From Planctomycetaceae bacterium (GTDB lineage Bacteria; Planctomycetota; Planctomycetia; Pirellulales; Pirellulaceae): a DNA stretch of 64,000 nt. The stretch lies in contig JAIYDN010000112.1 of NCBI GenBank assembly GCA_027487485.1, positions 247,406-311,405 on the forward strand, given 5' to 3'. The translations under genes were made by a program, and so were the position numbers. This document shows, in pieces, positions 1-7,692 of the stretch (position 1 is its first letter; the number at the start of each line of letters is the position of its first letter). Below the pieces are notes generated by a model. It was not told the origin of the DNA, made no database searches, and worked only from the letters and a program-made list of their open reading frames with translations.

Positions 1-620
1 CCTTGGGAGGGCTCGCGAACTGGCAACAGCATTTGGATGCCTTTTCCAACCAGTTCGCTTCGCGAGTAACCAAACATTTGTTGCGATTCTGCGTTCACCA
101 GGACGATCCTTCCTGCCTGGTCGAAGATGACGATTGCATCGGGTGCAGATTCCAAAAGCAATTGGAATTTCTCTTCGCTTTCTCGTAATGCGATGGCATT
201 TTGCTTGCGATCAAGAAGCATGGAGAATCGCTCGATGCTGTTGTCGATCGCGCGAATTAAGCTTTCCGGTGTGGTCCAGCCTTTACCCAAATAGTCTTGA
301 GCTCCCGCGCGTAGCAGCTCCTGCACAGCTTTGTGTTCGGGGTCTGTGAGTACAACGATGGGGCACGGAGGCAATTCAAGACCATCGCGAAGCAAGGCCA
401 ACATCGCGGGCGCGTCGAAATCGGGTAGATGGTATTCCAGCAGGATACAGTCGAAGGGATTTTTAGCATTGTCTTGAACCTGTGACAGAGCGACTGATCC
501 TAGGTCCGCTTCGAAAAACTCATAGGAATGATTAGAATCCGATAGGATCATTTGGCCAAGTTCCGCTCGCCATGGAGCGTCCGATGCCACGACTAGGATT
601 CTTCGTAAGCGGTTTGTCAT
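1..620 (-). CDS. REC-PAS signalling protein, 3' part outside the window
   Basis: The gene begins at ATG 620-618 and runs off the left edge, giving about 206 residues. Residues 7-125 have a response-regulator receiver fold: the beta1 segment RILVVASD, the core FDCILLEYHLPD, a threonine in VVLTDPEH and the conserved lysine in YLGKGW (K113). The position that normally carries the phosphorylated aspartate holds Glu62 (LLEYHLPD). A PAS domain follows from about residue 150, starting EEKFQLLLESAPDAIVIFD, with the typical AESQQMFGYSRSEL segment. The missing part may be further PAS, kinase or output domains. The Asp-to-Glu change suggests a pseudo-receiver or a permanently active form. It belongs with the signalling genes at 957-5236. 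Confidence 0.8.
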   Translation of the reverse strand, partial: MTNRLRRILVVASDAPWRAELGQMILSDSNHSYEFFEADLGSVALSQVQDNAKNPFDCILLEYHLPDFDAPAMLALLRDGLELPPCPIVVLTDPEHKAVQELLRAGAQDYLGKGWTTPESLIRAIDNSIERFSMLLDRKQNAIALRESEEKFQLLLESAPDAIVIFDQAGRIVLVNAESQQMFGYSRSELVGKGIQMLLPVREPSQ

Positions 621-692
621 GTTAGGTCGATTTTGCCGGTGAAAGGCTTCGTTTCCACTCAGCGCCGTAGTTGATTGGAACGAGGTGCAGGC

Positions 693-743
693 AAAAAAAA
701 ACCGACGAATGGAAAGCCTCCCCTAGGAGGTTCTCTTCGTCGG
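693..743 (-). terminator. Rho-independent terminator downstream of the Hpt gene
   Basis: Read on the minus strand, an 8-bp stem CCGACGAA/TTCGTCGG (743-736 with 709-702) encloses a second stem CCTCC/GGAGG (730-726 with 721-717) and is followed at once by a run of nine T (701-693). It lies about 210 bp past the stop of the minus-strand Hpt gene and before the REC-PAS gene, so it should separate those two transcripts. Nothing else was recognised in the gene-free interval 621-956. Confidence 0.75.
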
Positions 744-956
744 CTTACTTTATTACCAGTCTCTCAGCACGTGCTGAGCTACTTTTATCTGAGTCATCCG
801 AAATTCAAGGGCGGAATGGGAAAATGATCGCCCGCTCTTCAAGTACTAGGATAGCAATGTGAGGGGTTCATCGGTTGACAATTGTCTCCATTACAAGAAT
901 TTAAATGCCCAGCCCTGCTCGTAGCGGCTTGCTTTGTCATCCGATGGCTGTGTCAG

Positions 957-1319
957 CTACTTGTCCATTTCCTTTTTAAGTTCAGCGATCGTGAGCTCGC
1001 CAACACTTGCAATTCTGAATACCAGTTCTTGTCGTTCCGACACGGTCAGGAAGTCGCGATTGCTTTCCAGTTTTCGAGCAAGCGTGGTCAGTGGTTCGGC
1101 GTGAAAGTTCGAGGCCATGCCTTTGATGATGTGAGCGAAGTGCCGGACCTGATTGTGATCATCGCGTGCACAGGCTTCCTGCAACGCCAGCAGAATTGCT
1201 GGGATGTCTTCATGAAAGATGCACGCGATGGCCTGAAGCAAATCCATGTCGCCATTCAGATTTGTGAGCGTGGTAGATAGGTTGAAGCGAATAATTGGGG
1301 TGGAAACTTCGAGGTTCAT
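957..1319 (-). CDS. Stand-alone histidine phosphotransfer (Hpt) protein
   Basis: A 120-residue protein made of a single Hpt domain. The phosphotransfer motif AHIIKGMASNF puts the active histidine at residue 63, followed by the usual Lys-Gly. Two amphipathic helices flank it (LLQAIACIFHEDIPAILLAL before, PLTTLARKLE after). Family role: Hpt proteins shuttle phosphate between receiver domains and have no enzymatic activity of their own. Divergent from the NtrC-type regulator at 1444 and next to the REC-PAS gene, so it is probably part of the same relay. The start ATG 1319-1317 lies about 64 nt downstream of a sigma54-like promoter element. Confidence 0.85.
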   Translation of the reverse strand: MNLEVSTPIIRFNLSTTLTNLNGDMDLLQAIACIFHEDIPAILLALQEACARDDHNQVRHFAHIIKGMASNFHAEPLTTLARKLESNRDFLTVSERQELVFRIASVGELTIAELKKEMDK

Positions 1320-1382
1320 AGGGTCATTATCCGCGAATTAGATTTTGTGGAGCTTATCACCGGTAGATCTGCTACGATAGAT

Positions 1383-1398
1383 TGCATATAGCATGCCA
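1383..1398 (-). promoter_or_regulatory. Candidate sigma54 promoter for the Hpt gene
   Basis: On the minus strand the sequence reads TGGCATGCTATATGCA. The GG (1397-1396) and GC (1385-1384) are exactly 10 nt apart, and the -24 half TGGCAT fits the consensus TGGCAY. The -12 half ATGCA has one mismatch to TTGCW. It lies 64 nt before the Hpt start and about 50 bp from the divergent sigma54 activator gene. Confidence 0.45.
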
Positions 1399-1443
1399 AC
1401 TACGCTTCACTTTCGATTCTAGTTGTAACCGCAACGGTTCTGA

Positions 1444-2970
1444 TTGGGTGTTCACTTGAGTAAAGTAATCGTCATCGATGATGACCGAACCGTCAGACTT
1501 ATGGTCCAACAAGGGCTGGAGAAGCTTGGAATTCAAGTGATCTCCGCTTCGCTCGCCCTGGACGGTCTGCGTTTGGTAGAAACCGAGCAGCCGGATGCAG
1601 CATTGGTAGATGTATGCCTGCCGGAAATGAACGGGTTTGAGCTGTTTCGAAAGATCCGAGCGTTGGATTCAAAGATCCCAATGATCTTCGTCACTTCGGA
1701 TATTAGCAGCGAAACGACGATCGAGGCCATGCGATTAGGAGCTTTTGACTATCTAGCCAAACCCATCAATCTCGACCAATTGCGCAAGATGACCGTCAGC
1801 GCCATCGCCGCAAGACGATTGATGGAACAGCCCGTTGTGATGCCTTTGTCCGGTGACGGAGCGAAGGGTGATCAGTTCATCGGCAGAAGCGCCCCGATGC
1901 TTGAAGTCTTTAAGTCGATTGGGCGTGTGTCCGGTTCCAATGTGACTGTTCTGATTCGTGGCGAGAGCGGCTGCGGAAAAGAACTGGTGGCGCGAGCCAT
2001 TCTTCAGCATAGCGATCGACATGGCAAACCCTACACGGCCGTTAATTGCGCCGCGATTCCAGATCAACTACTGGAAAGTGAACTCTTCGGCCACGAAAAA
2101 GGTGCATTTACTGGAGCGGATCAACGCCGCAAAGGGAAGTTCGAGCAGTGCCATGGTGGTACCATCTTCCTGGATGAAGTGGGTGACATGTCGTTGCTCA
2201 TTCAAGGAAAAGTATTGCGATTGATCCAAGATCAACGATTCCAGCGTCTGGGATCTAACGATGAAATTGCAACGGATGTTCGAGTGATCGCGGCTACGAA
2301 TCGCAACCTCGAAGAGATGGTTAAGAAGGGAAAGTTTCGGGAAGATTTATTGTATCGGTTGAACGGGTATACGATTGAGCTGCCACCGCTGCGAGATCGT
2401 CGTGAAGATATTCCTCAATTGCTCGAGTACTTCCTAAAGCGGGAGAGGCGAGAGATGGGAAAGATGTCTTTAGAAGGACTTGCCCCCGCTGCCTTGGATG
2501 CTCTTATTCGTTATGATTGGCCCGGCAACGTACGCCAATTGCAGTCGGTCATACGTCATGCCTTGCTTCACACCACAGGCACGGTTCTCTCCCTAGAATG
2601 TTTGCCGACCATCGTCTTTGAGGGCAAAGACAGTAGCTTGGTCGAAGAAGTCACCCAGCACATGAGTGAGGTGATGACCCCTGCGACGACTGCTGTTCAA
2701 CCAATGAGCGGCGGACGAATCGAAGAGGCGTCCAGGATTGCTCCTGACATTGGATCTTTTATTGACGGGCGACTTTTGACGGGATCGACCGACCTTTACA
2801 ATGAAACCATTGAAGAAGTGGAGCGATACCTGTTTGCCCGCACGCTGAGCGACACCCATGGAAATCAGTCCAAAGCTGCAGACATCCTGGGCATTACCCG
2901 TGGAAAGGTCCGAGACAGGATCGCCTATTTCGGGATTCAGCTCGAACGGGCTGTAACAATACAGAGTTGA
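1444..2970 (+). CDS. NtrC-family sigma54-dependent response regulator
   Basis: About 508 residues in the order receiver, AAA+ activator, Fis-type HTH. The receiver (about 7-120) has acidic residues VIDDDR, phosphoacceptor Asp in ALVDVCLPEMNG and Lys in LAKPIN. The central domain (about 140-370) has Walker A GESGCGKE, the sigma54-contact loop GAFTGAD, Walker B TIFLDEVGDM and an arginine-finger region FREDLLYRLNG. The C-terminus GNQSKAADILGITRGKVRDR is a Fis-type HTH with the unusual pattern GKVRDR. Linker residues 395-440 are poorly conserved. Start is uncertain: TTG 1444 or TTG 1456, neither with a clear SD. It opens closed complexes of sigma54 polymerase from distant sites; candidate targets are the nearby sigma54-like promoters. 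Confidence 0.93.
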   Translation: MGVHLSKVIVIDDDRTVRLMVQQGLEKLGIQVISASLALDGLRLVETEQPDAALVDVCLPEMNGFELFRKIRALDSKIPMIFVTSDISSETTIEAMRLGAFDYLAKPINLDQLRKMTVSAIAARRLMEQPVVMPLSGDGAKGDQFIGRSAPMLEVFKSIGRVSGSNVTVLIRGESGCGKELVARAILQHSDRHGKPYTAVNCAAIPDQLLESELFGHEKGAFTGADQRRKGKFEQCHGGTIFLDEVGDMSLLIQGKVLRLIQDQRFQRLGSNDEIATDVRVIAATNRNLEEMVKKGKFREDLLYRLNGYTIELPPLRDRREDIPQLLEYFLKRERREMGKMSLEGLAPAALDALIRYDWPGNVRQLQSVIRHALLHTTGTVLSLECLPTIVFEGKDSSLVEEVTQHMSEVMTPATTAVQPMSGGRIEEASRIAPDIGSFIDGRLLTGSTDLYNETIEEVERYLFARTLSDTHGNQSKAADILGITRGKVRDRIAYFGIQLERAVTIQS

Positions 2971-3003
2971 CTTAGCGTTTTGTGCTTAACGTGACCGTTC
3001 ATG

Positions 3004-3027
3004 CAGGCTCTGTTCATGCAGAGCCTG
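3004..3027. terminator. Hairpin between convergent genes
   Basis: A perfect 9-bp stem CAGGCTCTG/CAGAGCCTG with loop TTCATG sits between the end of the sigma54 regulator (2970) and the end of the minus-strand 69-aa gene (3047). GTTCATGCAG occurs twice around it. There is no tight T run, so it may be a bidirectional or weak terminator. Confidence 0.4.
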
Positions 3028-3046
3028 ACCTTGCTGCTCTTGTGTT

Positions 3047-3256
3047 TTAACAAGCAACCATTTCCAAGACCGTCTTCATGTGCTGGGACCTGGCTTGTCC
3101 CTCGGTGATCAACGAGGCCAAGAGCACTTGGGCGTCGGTTGCAATTCGGCGGCGGTCTTCTGCTTCTGCGGTGGACCAAGACTTTCGGATGGCCGCTTGG
3201 CGATCCTTCGCACTTTCTGCTCGTGCCACAATGGATACGAGTGATTTGATTTTCAT
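3047..3256 (-). CDS. Hypothetical 69-aa protein
   Basis: The start at ATG 3256-3254 is supported by an SD (GCAGGAAGAACAGTATG, AGGAAG about 5 nt upstream). The protein begins MKIKSLVSIVARAESAKDRQ and is predicted to be mostly helical and charged, with no signal peptide or membrane segment. I do not recognise the family. It has a strong sigma54-like promoter 67 nt upstream and lies tail to tail with the sigma54 regulator, which suggests a role in the same response. The upstream in-frame extension to 3298 has no ribosome site and is probably not translated. Confidence 0.6.
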   Translation of the reverse strand: MKIKSLVSIVARAESAKDRQAAIRKSWSTAEAEDRRRIATDAQVLLASLITEGQARSQHMKTVLEMVAC

Positions 3257-3322
3257 ACTGTTCTTCCTGCGTGTAAATTGACTCCTTATAGCAGCCATGC
3301 TTGCCGCCTTGTTGAGTGCAGA

Positions 3323-3338
3323 TGCAATTCATGGGCCA
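3323..3338 (-). promoter_or_regulatory. Candidate sigma54 promoter for the 69-aa gene
   Basis: Minus strand TGGCCCATGAATTGCA: GG at 3337-3336 and GC at 3325-3324 with exact 10-nt spacing. The -12 half TTGCA is a perfect match and the -24 half TGGCCC differs from TGGCAC at one base. It is 67 nt before ATG 3256. Confidence 0.5.
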
Positions 3339-3616
3339 CTATGTCGAGACTTGAATAAAGAAGACCAAATAGTGGAAGCGCGTTCTTGCTGGGGATGAAT
3401 CAAGTGGCGGGACCATGCAGATCGCATGGAACAATGTCCTCCCAGCAGACGCGCAAGATAGCCGGCTGGTTTGGAAACAAGTGGTCGCCAATCGACCAAT
3501 CCAGATGATCTATGCCACGTCAGTCTCGGCAGGAATCTCGAATTCGCAACGTTTTTGGCTCCGATTTTCTTGGTGATCGAGATTTCTGATAGCTTTCCTG
3601 AACGGACGACTAAGTC

Positions 3617-3632
3617 CGGCATGGTTGTTGCG
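3617..3632 (+). promoter_or_regulatory. Candidate sigma54 promoter for the small membrane-protein genes
   Basis: CGGCATGGTTGTTGCG has GG at 3618-3619 and GC at 3630-3631 with 10-nt spacing. The core GGCAT...TTGC matches the consensus, with mismatches at the first and last positions. It lies 91 nt before the DUF3309 start. The surrounding gene-free stretch 3257-3722 shows no other convincing signal. Confidence 0.4.
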
Positions 3633-3722
3633 TTGTCTTGCATACGTTAATCATCCGGACTCATCCGGCGAAGAGAAAAAGGCCGTCTTATCGGCTTCCA
3701 TTCATCCCTCTCGAAAGAAGTC

Positions 3723-3896
3723 ATGATCATGTTGGGAACGATCTTGTTGATACTGTTGATTCTTATGGTGTTGGGCAGCGCTCCCACATGGCCCTATAGC
3801 CGGAACTGGGGATATTTCCCGAGTGGAGGCCTTGGGCTGGTTCTGCTCATCCTAGTCGTACTTATTTTTCTTGGGCGCGTCCCAATAGGCTTCTAG
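3723..3896 (+). CDS. DUF3309 small membrane protein
   Basis: A 57-residue protein that starts MIMLGTILLILLILMVLG, continues with the family signature APTWPYSRNWGYFPSGG and ends in a second hydrophobic stretch LGLVLLILVVLIFLGR. Two membrane helices joined by a short aromatic loop are typical of DUF3309, which has no assigned biochemical role. A second start is possible at ATG 3729. A purine-rich SD-like sequence (GAAAGAAG) precedes it. First of three consecutive small membrane-protein genes and downstream of a sigma54-like promoter. Confidence 0.85.
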   Translation: MIMLGTILLILLILMVLGSAPTWPYSRNWGYFPSGGLGLVLLILVVLIFLGRVPIGF

Positions 3897-3939
3897 TTGA
3901 ACCAAACGATCAAGATTTGATAGAAAAGACGGTGTCTTT

Positions 3940-4194
3940 ATGTCTCGAATACTTTCTTTTATTTTGCTCCTGGTCTTGGTAGGCGTCGCCTTAGGATTCT
4001 TCCGAGGCTGGTTCAGCTTGTCCACAAACGATTCAGGAAACTTAGGGAGTCCGACTACTCAGTCAGCGAAGGACGAGCTGGACGTTCACTTCCGTGTGGA
4101 CAAGGACAAGATGAAGCAGGATGCAAATGCAGTTCAAGAGAACACGAACGTTCTTTTAGGGAACGAAAGAAGCGACAGCTCGCTTCCACGATAA
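3940..4194 (+). CDS. Hypothetical 84-aa single-pass membrane protein
   Basis: Residues 4-22 (ILSFILLLVLVGVALGFFR) form one membrane helix or an uncleaved signal. The remaining 60 residues are hydrophilic and rich in Asp, Lys, Asn and Ser, including VHFRVDKDKMKQDANAVQEN. I do not recognise the family. It lies 43 nt after the DUF3309 gene and 28 nt before the DUF5670-like gene in the same direction, so the three are probably cotranscribed. Confidence 0.7.
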   Translation: MSRILSFILLLVLVGVALGFFRGWFSLSTNDSGNLGSPTTQSAKDELDVHFRVDKDKMKQDANAVQENTNVLLGNERSDSSLPR

Positions 4195-4222
4195 ATATCA
4201 ATTTTTAACTTTGGAGATAGTC

Positions 4223-4402
4223 ATGATCTGGACAACTTTTTCTACGATGATTTTCCTTTGGCTGAGCATTGTTGCATCGTACGCATTTGGTGGTTTCGCC
4301 TACTTGTTTCTACTTGTGTTGACTTTGGTGATACTGATCAAAGCGGTGCAAAATGCGATGCAACAGCCTGAACTGTGCCAAGCCTTGTCGATGCGATCAT
4401 AA
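4223..4402 (+). CDS. DUF5670 / lmo0937-like small membrane protein
   Basis: The 59-residue protein starts at ATG 4223, six nt after a GGAG SD; the in-frame TTG 4211 overlaps that SD and is unlikely. MIWTTFSTMIFLWLSIVASY, then AFGGFAYLFLLVLTLVILIK, gives two membrane helices with the Gly-Gly-Phe turn seen in lmo0937-type proteins. Function is unknown in the family. Last of the three small membrane-protein genes; converges with the DHp-REC gene. Confidence 0.75.
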   Translation: MIWTTFSTMIFLWLSIVASYAFGGFAYLFLLVLTLVILIKAVQNAMQQPELCQALSMRS

Positions 4403-4438
4403 CTCGATCTAGCAAGAACGACCCGGGATAGTCCGAAC

Positions 4439-5236
4439 TTAGGGTGCGATTATCTCCGACTGTGTATCGCTGGGTGTATCGAGTCCCGCCGTTTCCGGTA
4501 CGCTGTCTAAGATATCTAATAAGTCGCGATACACCACCGGCTTAACAAAGTGTTCGTCGAATCCCGACTCGAAAGATTTCTGCCGTACTTCATTGCCCTC
4601 AGATCCGGTCATCGCAATGAGCCGAACAGTCTGCCCCCTCGGCATAGATCGAATGGATTCGGCCAGCTCGTGGCCGTTGATTCCATTCATGGCTACGTCG
4701 GAAATAACGATATCAGGGAACTTCTCGACCATGGATGCAATTGCCGAGAATCCGTCCGAGGCCGTTCGAACGTTCTGCCCAAGCTTTTGGAGCATTACTT
4801 GTAGCGTGTAGGCGACGATGCGTGAGTCGTCCACGATAAGGATTTCGTGCCTGCGAATCTCAGGAACGCCAGAACTGATGGGGCCGAAGGGAGGCTCTGT
4901 CGTTGTCGCCGAGTTCGAGAGTGGCGCCGGCGAAATTCGACCCGTCGATCGTCCCGAAAAATCAGTTGCCATTTGCACGAGGCGATCAAGTTGACGATCG
5001 AGAATCGTTAGCATTTCCGATGAATCGGTCGACAGTCCGCTGTCCAAGCGTATTACGTCGACGGCGCTTTGCATCGCAGCCGATAGGTTTCTAATATCAT
5101 GCTCCAAATCCAAAACGGATTGCAGATTGGGAATCTTGTTCTCATTCGATTCTGTTTTTGAATCAGCATCCATCACAGCACATGTTTCCTTGGCTTTGAA
5201 GAGTCGCTCAACTGGGTTGGACGACATGGAAGCCAA
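4439..5236 (-). CDS. DHp-receiver protein lacking a kinase ATPase domain
   Basis: 265 residues. Residues about 38-105 look like a histidine-kinase dimerisation domain: LEHDIRNLSAAMQSAV carries an H-box (His-Asp-Ile-Arg-Asn), and the second helix MLTILDRQLDRLVQMATDFS matches the usual RQ-x2-RL pattern. An HATPase domain would normally follow, but the chain goes through about 30 linker residues straight into a complete receiver (about 132-250: ILIVDDSR, IVISDVAMNGINGHE, AMTGSEG, FVKPVV). Such a protein could accept phosphate but not make it from ATP. It may receive phosphate from a separate kinase or from the Hpt protein. Convergent with the small membrane-protein genes. Confidence 0.8.
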   Translation of the reverse strand: MASMSSNPVERLFKAKETCAVMDADSKTESNENKIPNLQSVLDLEHDIRNLSAAMQSAVDVIRLDSGLSTDSSEMLTILDRQLDRLVQMATDFSGRSTGRISPAPLSNSATTTEPPFGPISSGVPEIRRHEILIVDDSRIVAYTLQVMLQKLGQNVRTASDGFSAIASMVEKFPDIVISDVAMNGINGHELAESIRSMPRGQTVRLIAMTGSEGNEVRQKSFESGFDEHFVKPVVYRDLLDILDSVPETAGLDTPSDTQSEIIAP

Positions 5237-5417
5237 GTGTCGCGGCGGCCCGCTAGACTTCCCGGTTACACCCTACCACAGCCAAGGTAGAAGTACAAAC
5301 GACGGATGATTTTACAGATGATTTCGCTGGGGGAGCAGGACTTTCGTTTACCGGCTATGTGCACTTTGCGACACTTAGGCCATAATGTTGCGAAAGTCTT
5401 TGAAGAAAGGTGAAAGA

Positions 5418-6683
5418 ATGCTGGTTTTGCAATCCTATTCGTTTGGTATCGGTGATCGATTTGCGCATCAAGCGAAGGCTCAGCTGCGCGCATTTGTTAA
5501 GCTGCGGGATCAGATGAATCCGCAGCCGGGGCTGGAGGTGGTTCCGGTTTGGAACAAATCGAACCGGGAGCATGCGTTCATTGGCTCTGAACCTCAAAGC
5601 GTTTACGATTCGGGTGCTGCGGCCGTAGCCGCCTTGGACTGGAAGCTGCCATGGTATGTGGATGCCGATCATATCCAACGATCGACGGTCGATCGCTTTG
5701 TCGAATGCTCTAATTTTTTTACCATCGATGTGGCGGACTCGATCGGAAAATCTGCCAGCGACGCAGATGTCGCCGATTTTGTTCGTCGGCATCCGGAATT
5801 ACTACAGCCGATTTCAATTCCCGGAATTCAAAATCGGTTGGAAATTGAGCAAAGCGAAGTGGAGCGAGTTGCAAGGAAGTACTTGCTTGCAACGCGTCAA
5901 GCCGGGGAGATCTATCGCTACATCGAATCCAAGAAAGGGGTGGGCGGGTTTGTGCCCGAAGTTTCGATGGACGAAACGGACTCTCCTCAAACGCCCCCAG
6001 AGTTATTGATCATCTTGGCTGCGTTGGCTGACGAAGGTTGTCCTATTCAGACGATTGCTCCGAAGTTTACTGGACGGTTCAACAAAGGAGTGGACTATGT
6101 TGGCGATCTTGTGCAATTCGAAAAGGAGTTCTTCGACGATTTGGCAGTGATTCAATTTGCGATTGGTCAGTATGGTTTGCCGAACAACCTAAAGTTAAGC
6201 GTTCACAGCGGCAGCGATAAGTTTGGTCTGTATCCCATTATTCGAAAAGCCATCCATGCAACGGGTGCAGGAATCCACCTGAAGACTGCGGGTACCACTT
6301 GGTTGGAAGAGATCATTGGGCTTGCTGAAGCGGGTGGTGATGGGCTGGCTCTTGCGAAAGAAATTTATGCTTACGCGTTTGAGCATATCGACGAACTTTG
6401 CATGCCTTATGCATCTGTGATCGACATCGACCGCACGCGATTGCCTTCCAGTTCCGAGGTTGCACGTTGGGATGGGCCGAAGCTTGCAAGCACCATTCGT
6501 CACGTTCCTTATGATCCTAATTTCAATGCGAACGTCAGGCAATTATTGCATGTATCCTTTAAGGTGGCCGCGAAAGCGGGAAACCGGTTTACCGATTTGC
6601 TCAAGGCCAACGAAACTATCGTGGGGGCTCAGGTCACCACCAATCTTTTCGATCGCCACCTGAAGCCCCTGTTTTTGGGCTAA
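5418..6683 (+). CDS. Tagaturonate epimerase-like protein (UxaE family)
   Basis: 421 residues from ATG 5418, preceded by AAAGG seven nt upstream; an in-frame ATG at 5385 has no SD. The N-terminus MLVLQSYSFGIGDRFAHQAK resembles the FGIGDRF start of the UxaE-type D-tagaturonate epimerases, which interconvert D-tagaturonate and D-fructuronate in uronate breakdown. Later segments FTGRFNKGVDYVGD and LSVHSGSDKFGLYPI have the conserved His, Asp and Glu content expected of a metal-dependent TIM-barrel enzyme. First gene of a four-gene sugar operon. The substrate here could be another uronate or ketose. Confidence 0.7.
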   Translation: MLVLQSYSFGIGDRFAHQAKAQLRAFVKLRDQMNPQPGLEVVPVWNKSNREHAFIGSEPQSVYDSGAAAVAALDWKLPWYVDADHIQRSTVDRFVECSNFFTIDVADSIGKSASDADVADFVRRHPELLQPISIPGIQNRLEIEQSEVERVARKYLLATRQAGEIYRYIESKKGVGGFVPEVSMDETDSPQTPPELLIILAALADEGCPIQTIAPKFTGRFNKGVDYVGDLVQFEKEFFDDLAVIQFAIGQYGLPNNLKLSVHSGSDKFGLYPIIRKAIHATGAGIHLKTAGTTWLEEIIGLAEAGGDGLALAKEIYAYAFEHIDELCMPYASVIDIDRTRLPSSSEVARWDGPKLASTIRHVPYDPNFNANVRQLLHVSFKVAAKAGNRFTDLLKANETIVGAQVTTNLFDRHLKPLFLG

Positions 6684-6743
6684 GCGAATGAAAAGCGATT
6701 TTCTTGGTTCTATTTTTATTCTGACGAAACGAAAGCAAGATTG

Positions 6744-7676
6744 ATGGAGAAAAGACAATTGGGTGCGACAGGGCTGGAGCTTCCTGTCCTTAGTTTTGGA
6801 GCTTCTTCGTTGGGGGCCGAGTTTCGGAGTGTCCAAATCGATGAGATCTTCGAGAGCGTGCGCGTGGCGTTGGAGTTGGGATTGAATTTTATTGATACGT
6901 CCCCTTTTTACGGTCGAGGCATGTCCGAAGTTCTGTTGGGGATCGCCCTTCGCGATGTCCCTCGCGATCAATACACTTTATGTTCCAAGCTTGGGCGGTA
7001 CGACGTGGGGCATTTTGATTTTTCCGCGAAACGCGTTGTCGAAAGTGTGGACGTCAGTTTGCATCGGCTTGGCACCGACCACTTGGACATCATGCTTTGT
7101 CATGATATTGAGTTTGTGCCGTTACAACAGATCGTAGAGGAGACATTGCCCGCGCTTCGCCGCATCCAACAATCCGGCAAAGTGCGATTCGTCGGGATCA
7201 GTGGTTACCCGATGAAGATTTTTGATGTGGTCAGCTCGCAGGCAGAATTGGATTGTATTTTGTCCTACAACCAGTACACGCTTCAGAACACGACCTTGGC
7301 AGACGATTTGATTCCAAAGCTGAAGGCGAAGAACATAGGGATCATGAACGGTGGGCCGTTTTCCGCAAGATTGCTTACCAACGCCACCCTGCCGGTTTGG
7401 TTTCGCGATCCCAAAAATGTGCAAGCGGCCGCCAAAGAAGCAGCTCTGTACTGTCAAAAACAAGGGGTCGATATCGCTCAACTTGCGCTTCAATTTTCCT
7501 GTGCCAACACGGACATAACCACCACCATCGCTGGTAGTGCCAATCCGAACAACATTCGCAAGTGGGTTCAGTGGTTGGAATCACCCGTGGATACAGCGTT
7601 GATGTCGGAAGTCATTTCGATTTTGCAGCCCGTGAAGAATGTCGGGCACTTAGAAGGCCTTCCCGAGAACAACTAA
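6744..7676 (+). CDS. Aldo/keto reductase, L-galactose/L-fucose dehydrogenase-like
   Basis: 310 residues from ATG 6744. The N-terminus RQLGATGLELPVLSFGASS is typical of the family. The catalytic tetrad is visible as Asp and Tyr in FIDTSPFYGRG, Lys in LCSKLG and His in IMLCHDIEF. The C-terminal NADP-binding segment ITTTIAGSANPNNIRKW matches the aldo/keto reductase pattern. The nearest family I recognise is the L-galactose/L-fucose/D-arabinose dehydrogenase group, which oxidises the sugar to a lactone. It lies 60 nt after the epimerase and 16 nt before the Zn-dehydrogenase, so the genes should be cotranscribed. Confidence 0.85.
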   Translation: MEKRQLGATGLELPVLSFGASSLGAEFRSVQIDEIFESVRVALELGLNFIDTSPFYGRGMSEVLLGIALRDVPRDQYTLCSKLGRYDVGHFDFSAKRVVESVDVSLHRLGTDHLDIMLCHDIEFVPLQQIVEETLPALRRIQQSGKVRFVGISGYPMKIFDVVSSQAELDCILSYNQYTLQNTTLADDLIPKLKAKNIGIMNGGPFSARLLTNATLPVWFRDPKNVQAAAKEAALYCQKQGVDIAQLALQFSCANTDITTTIAGSANPNNIRKWVQWLESPVDTALMSEVISILQPVKNVGHLEGLPENN

Positions 7677-7692
7677 GTAGAGACGGAAAATC

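Noticed and set aside
3329..3643. 104-aa minus-strand ORF
   Set aside because: No SD, no recognisable composition, and it overlaps two candidate promoters.
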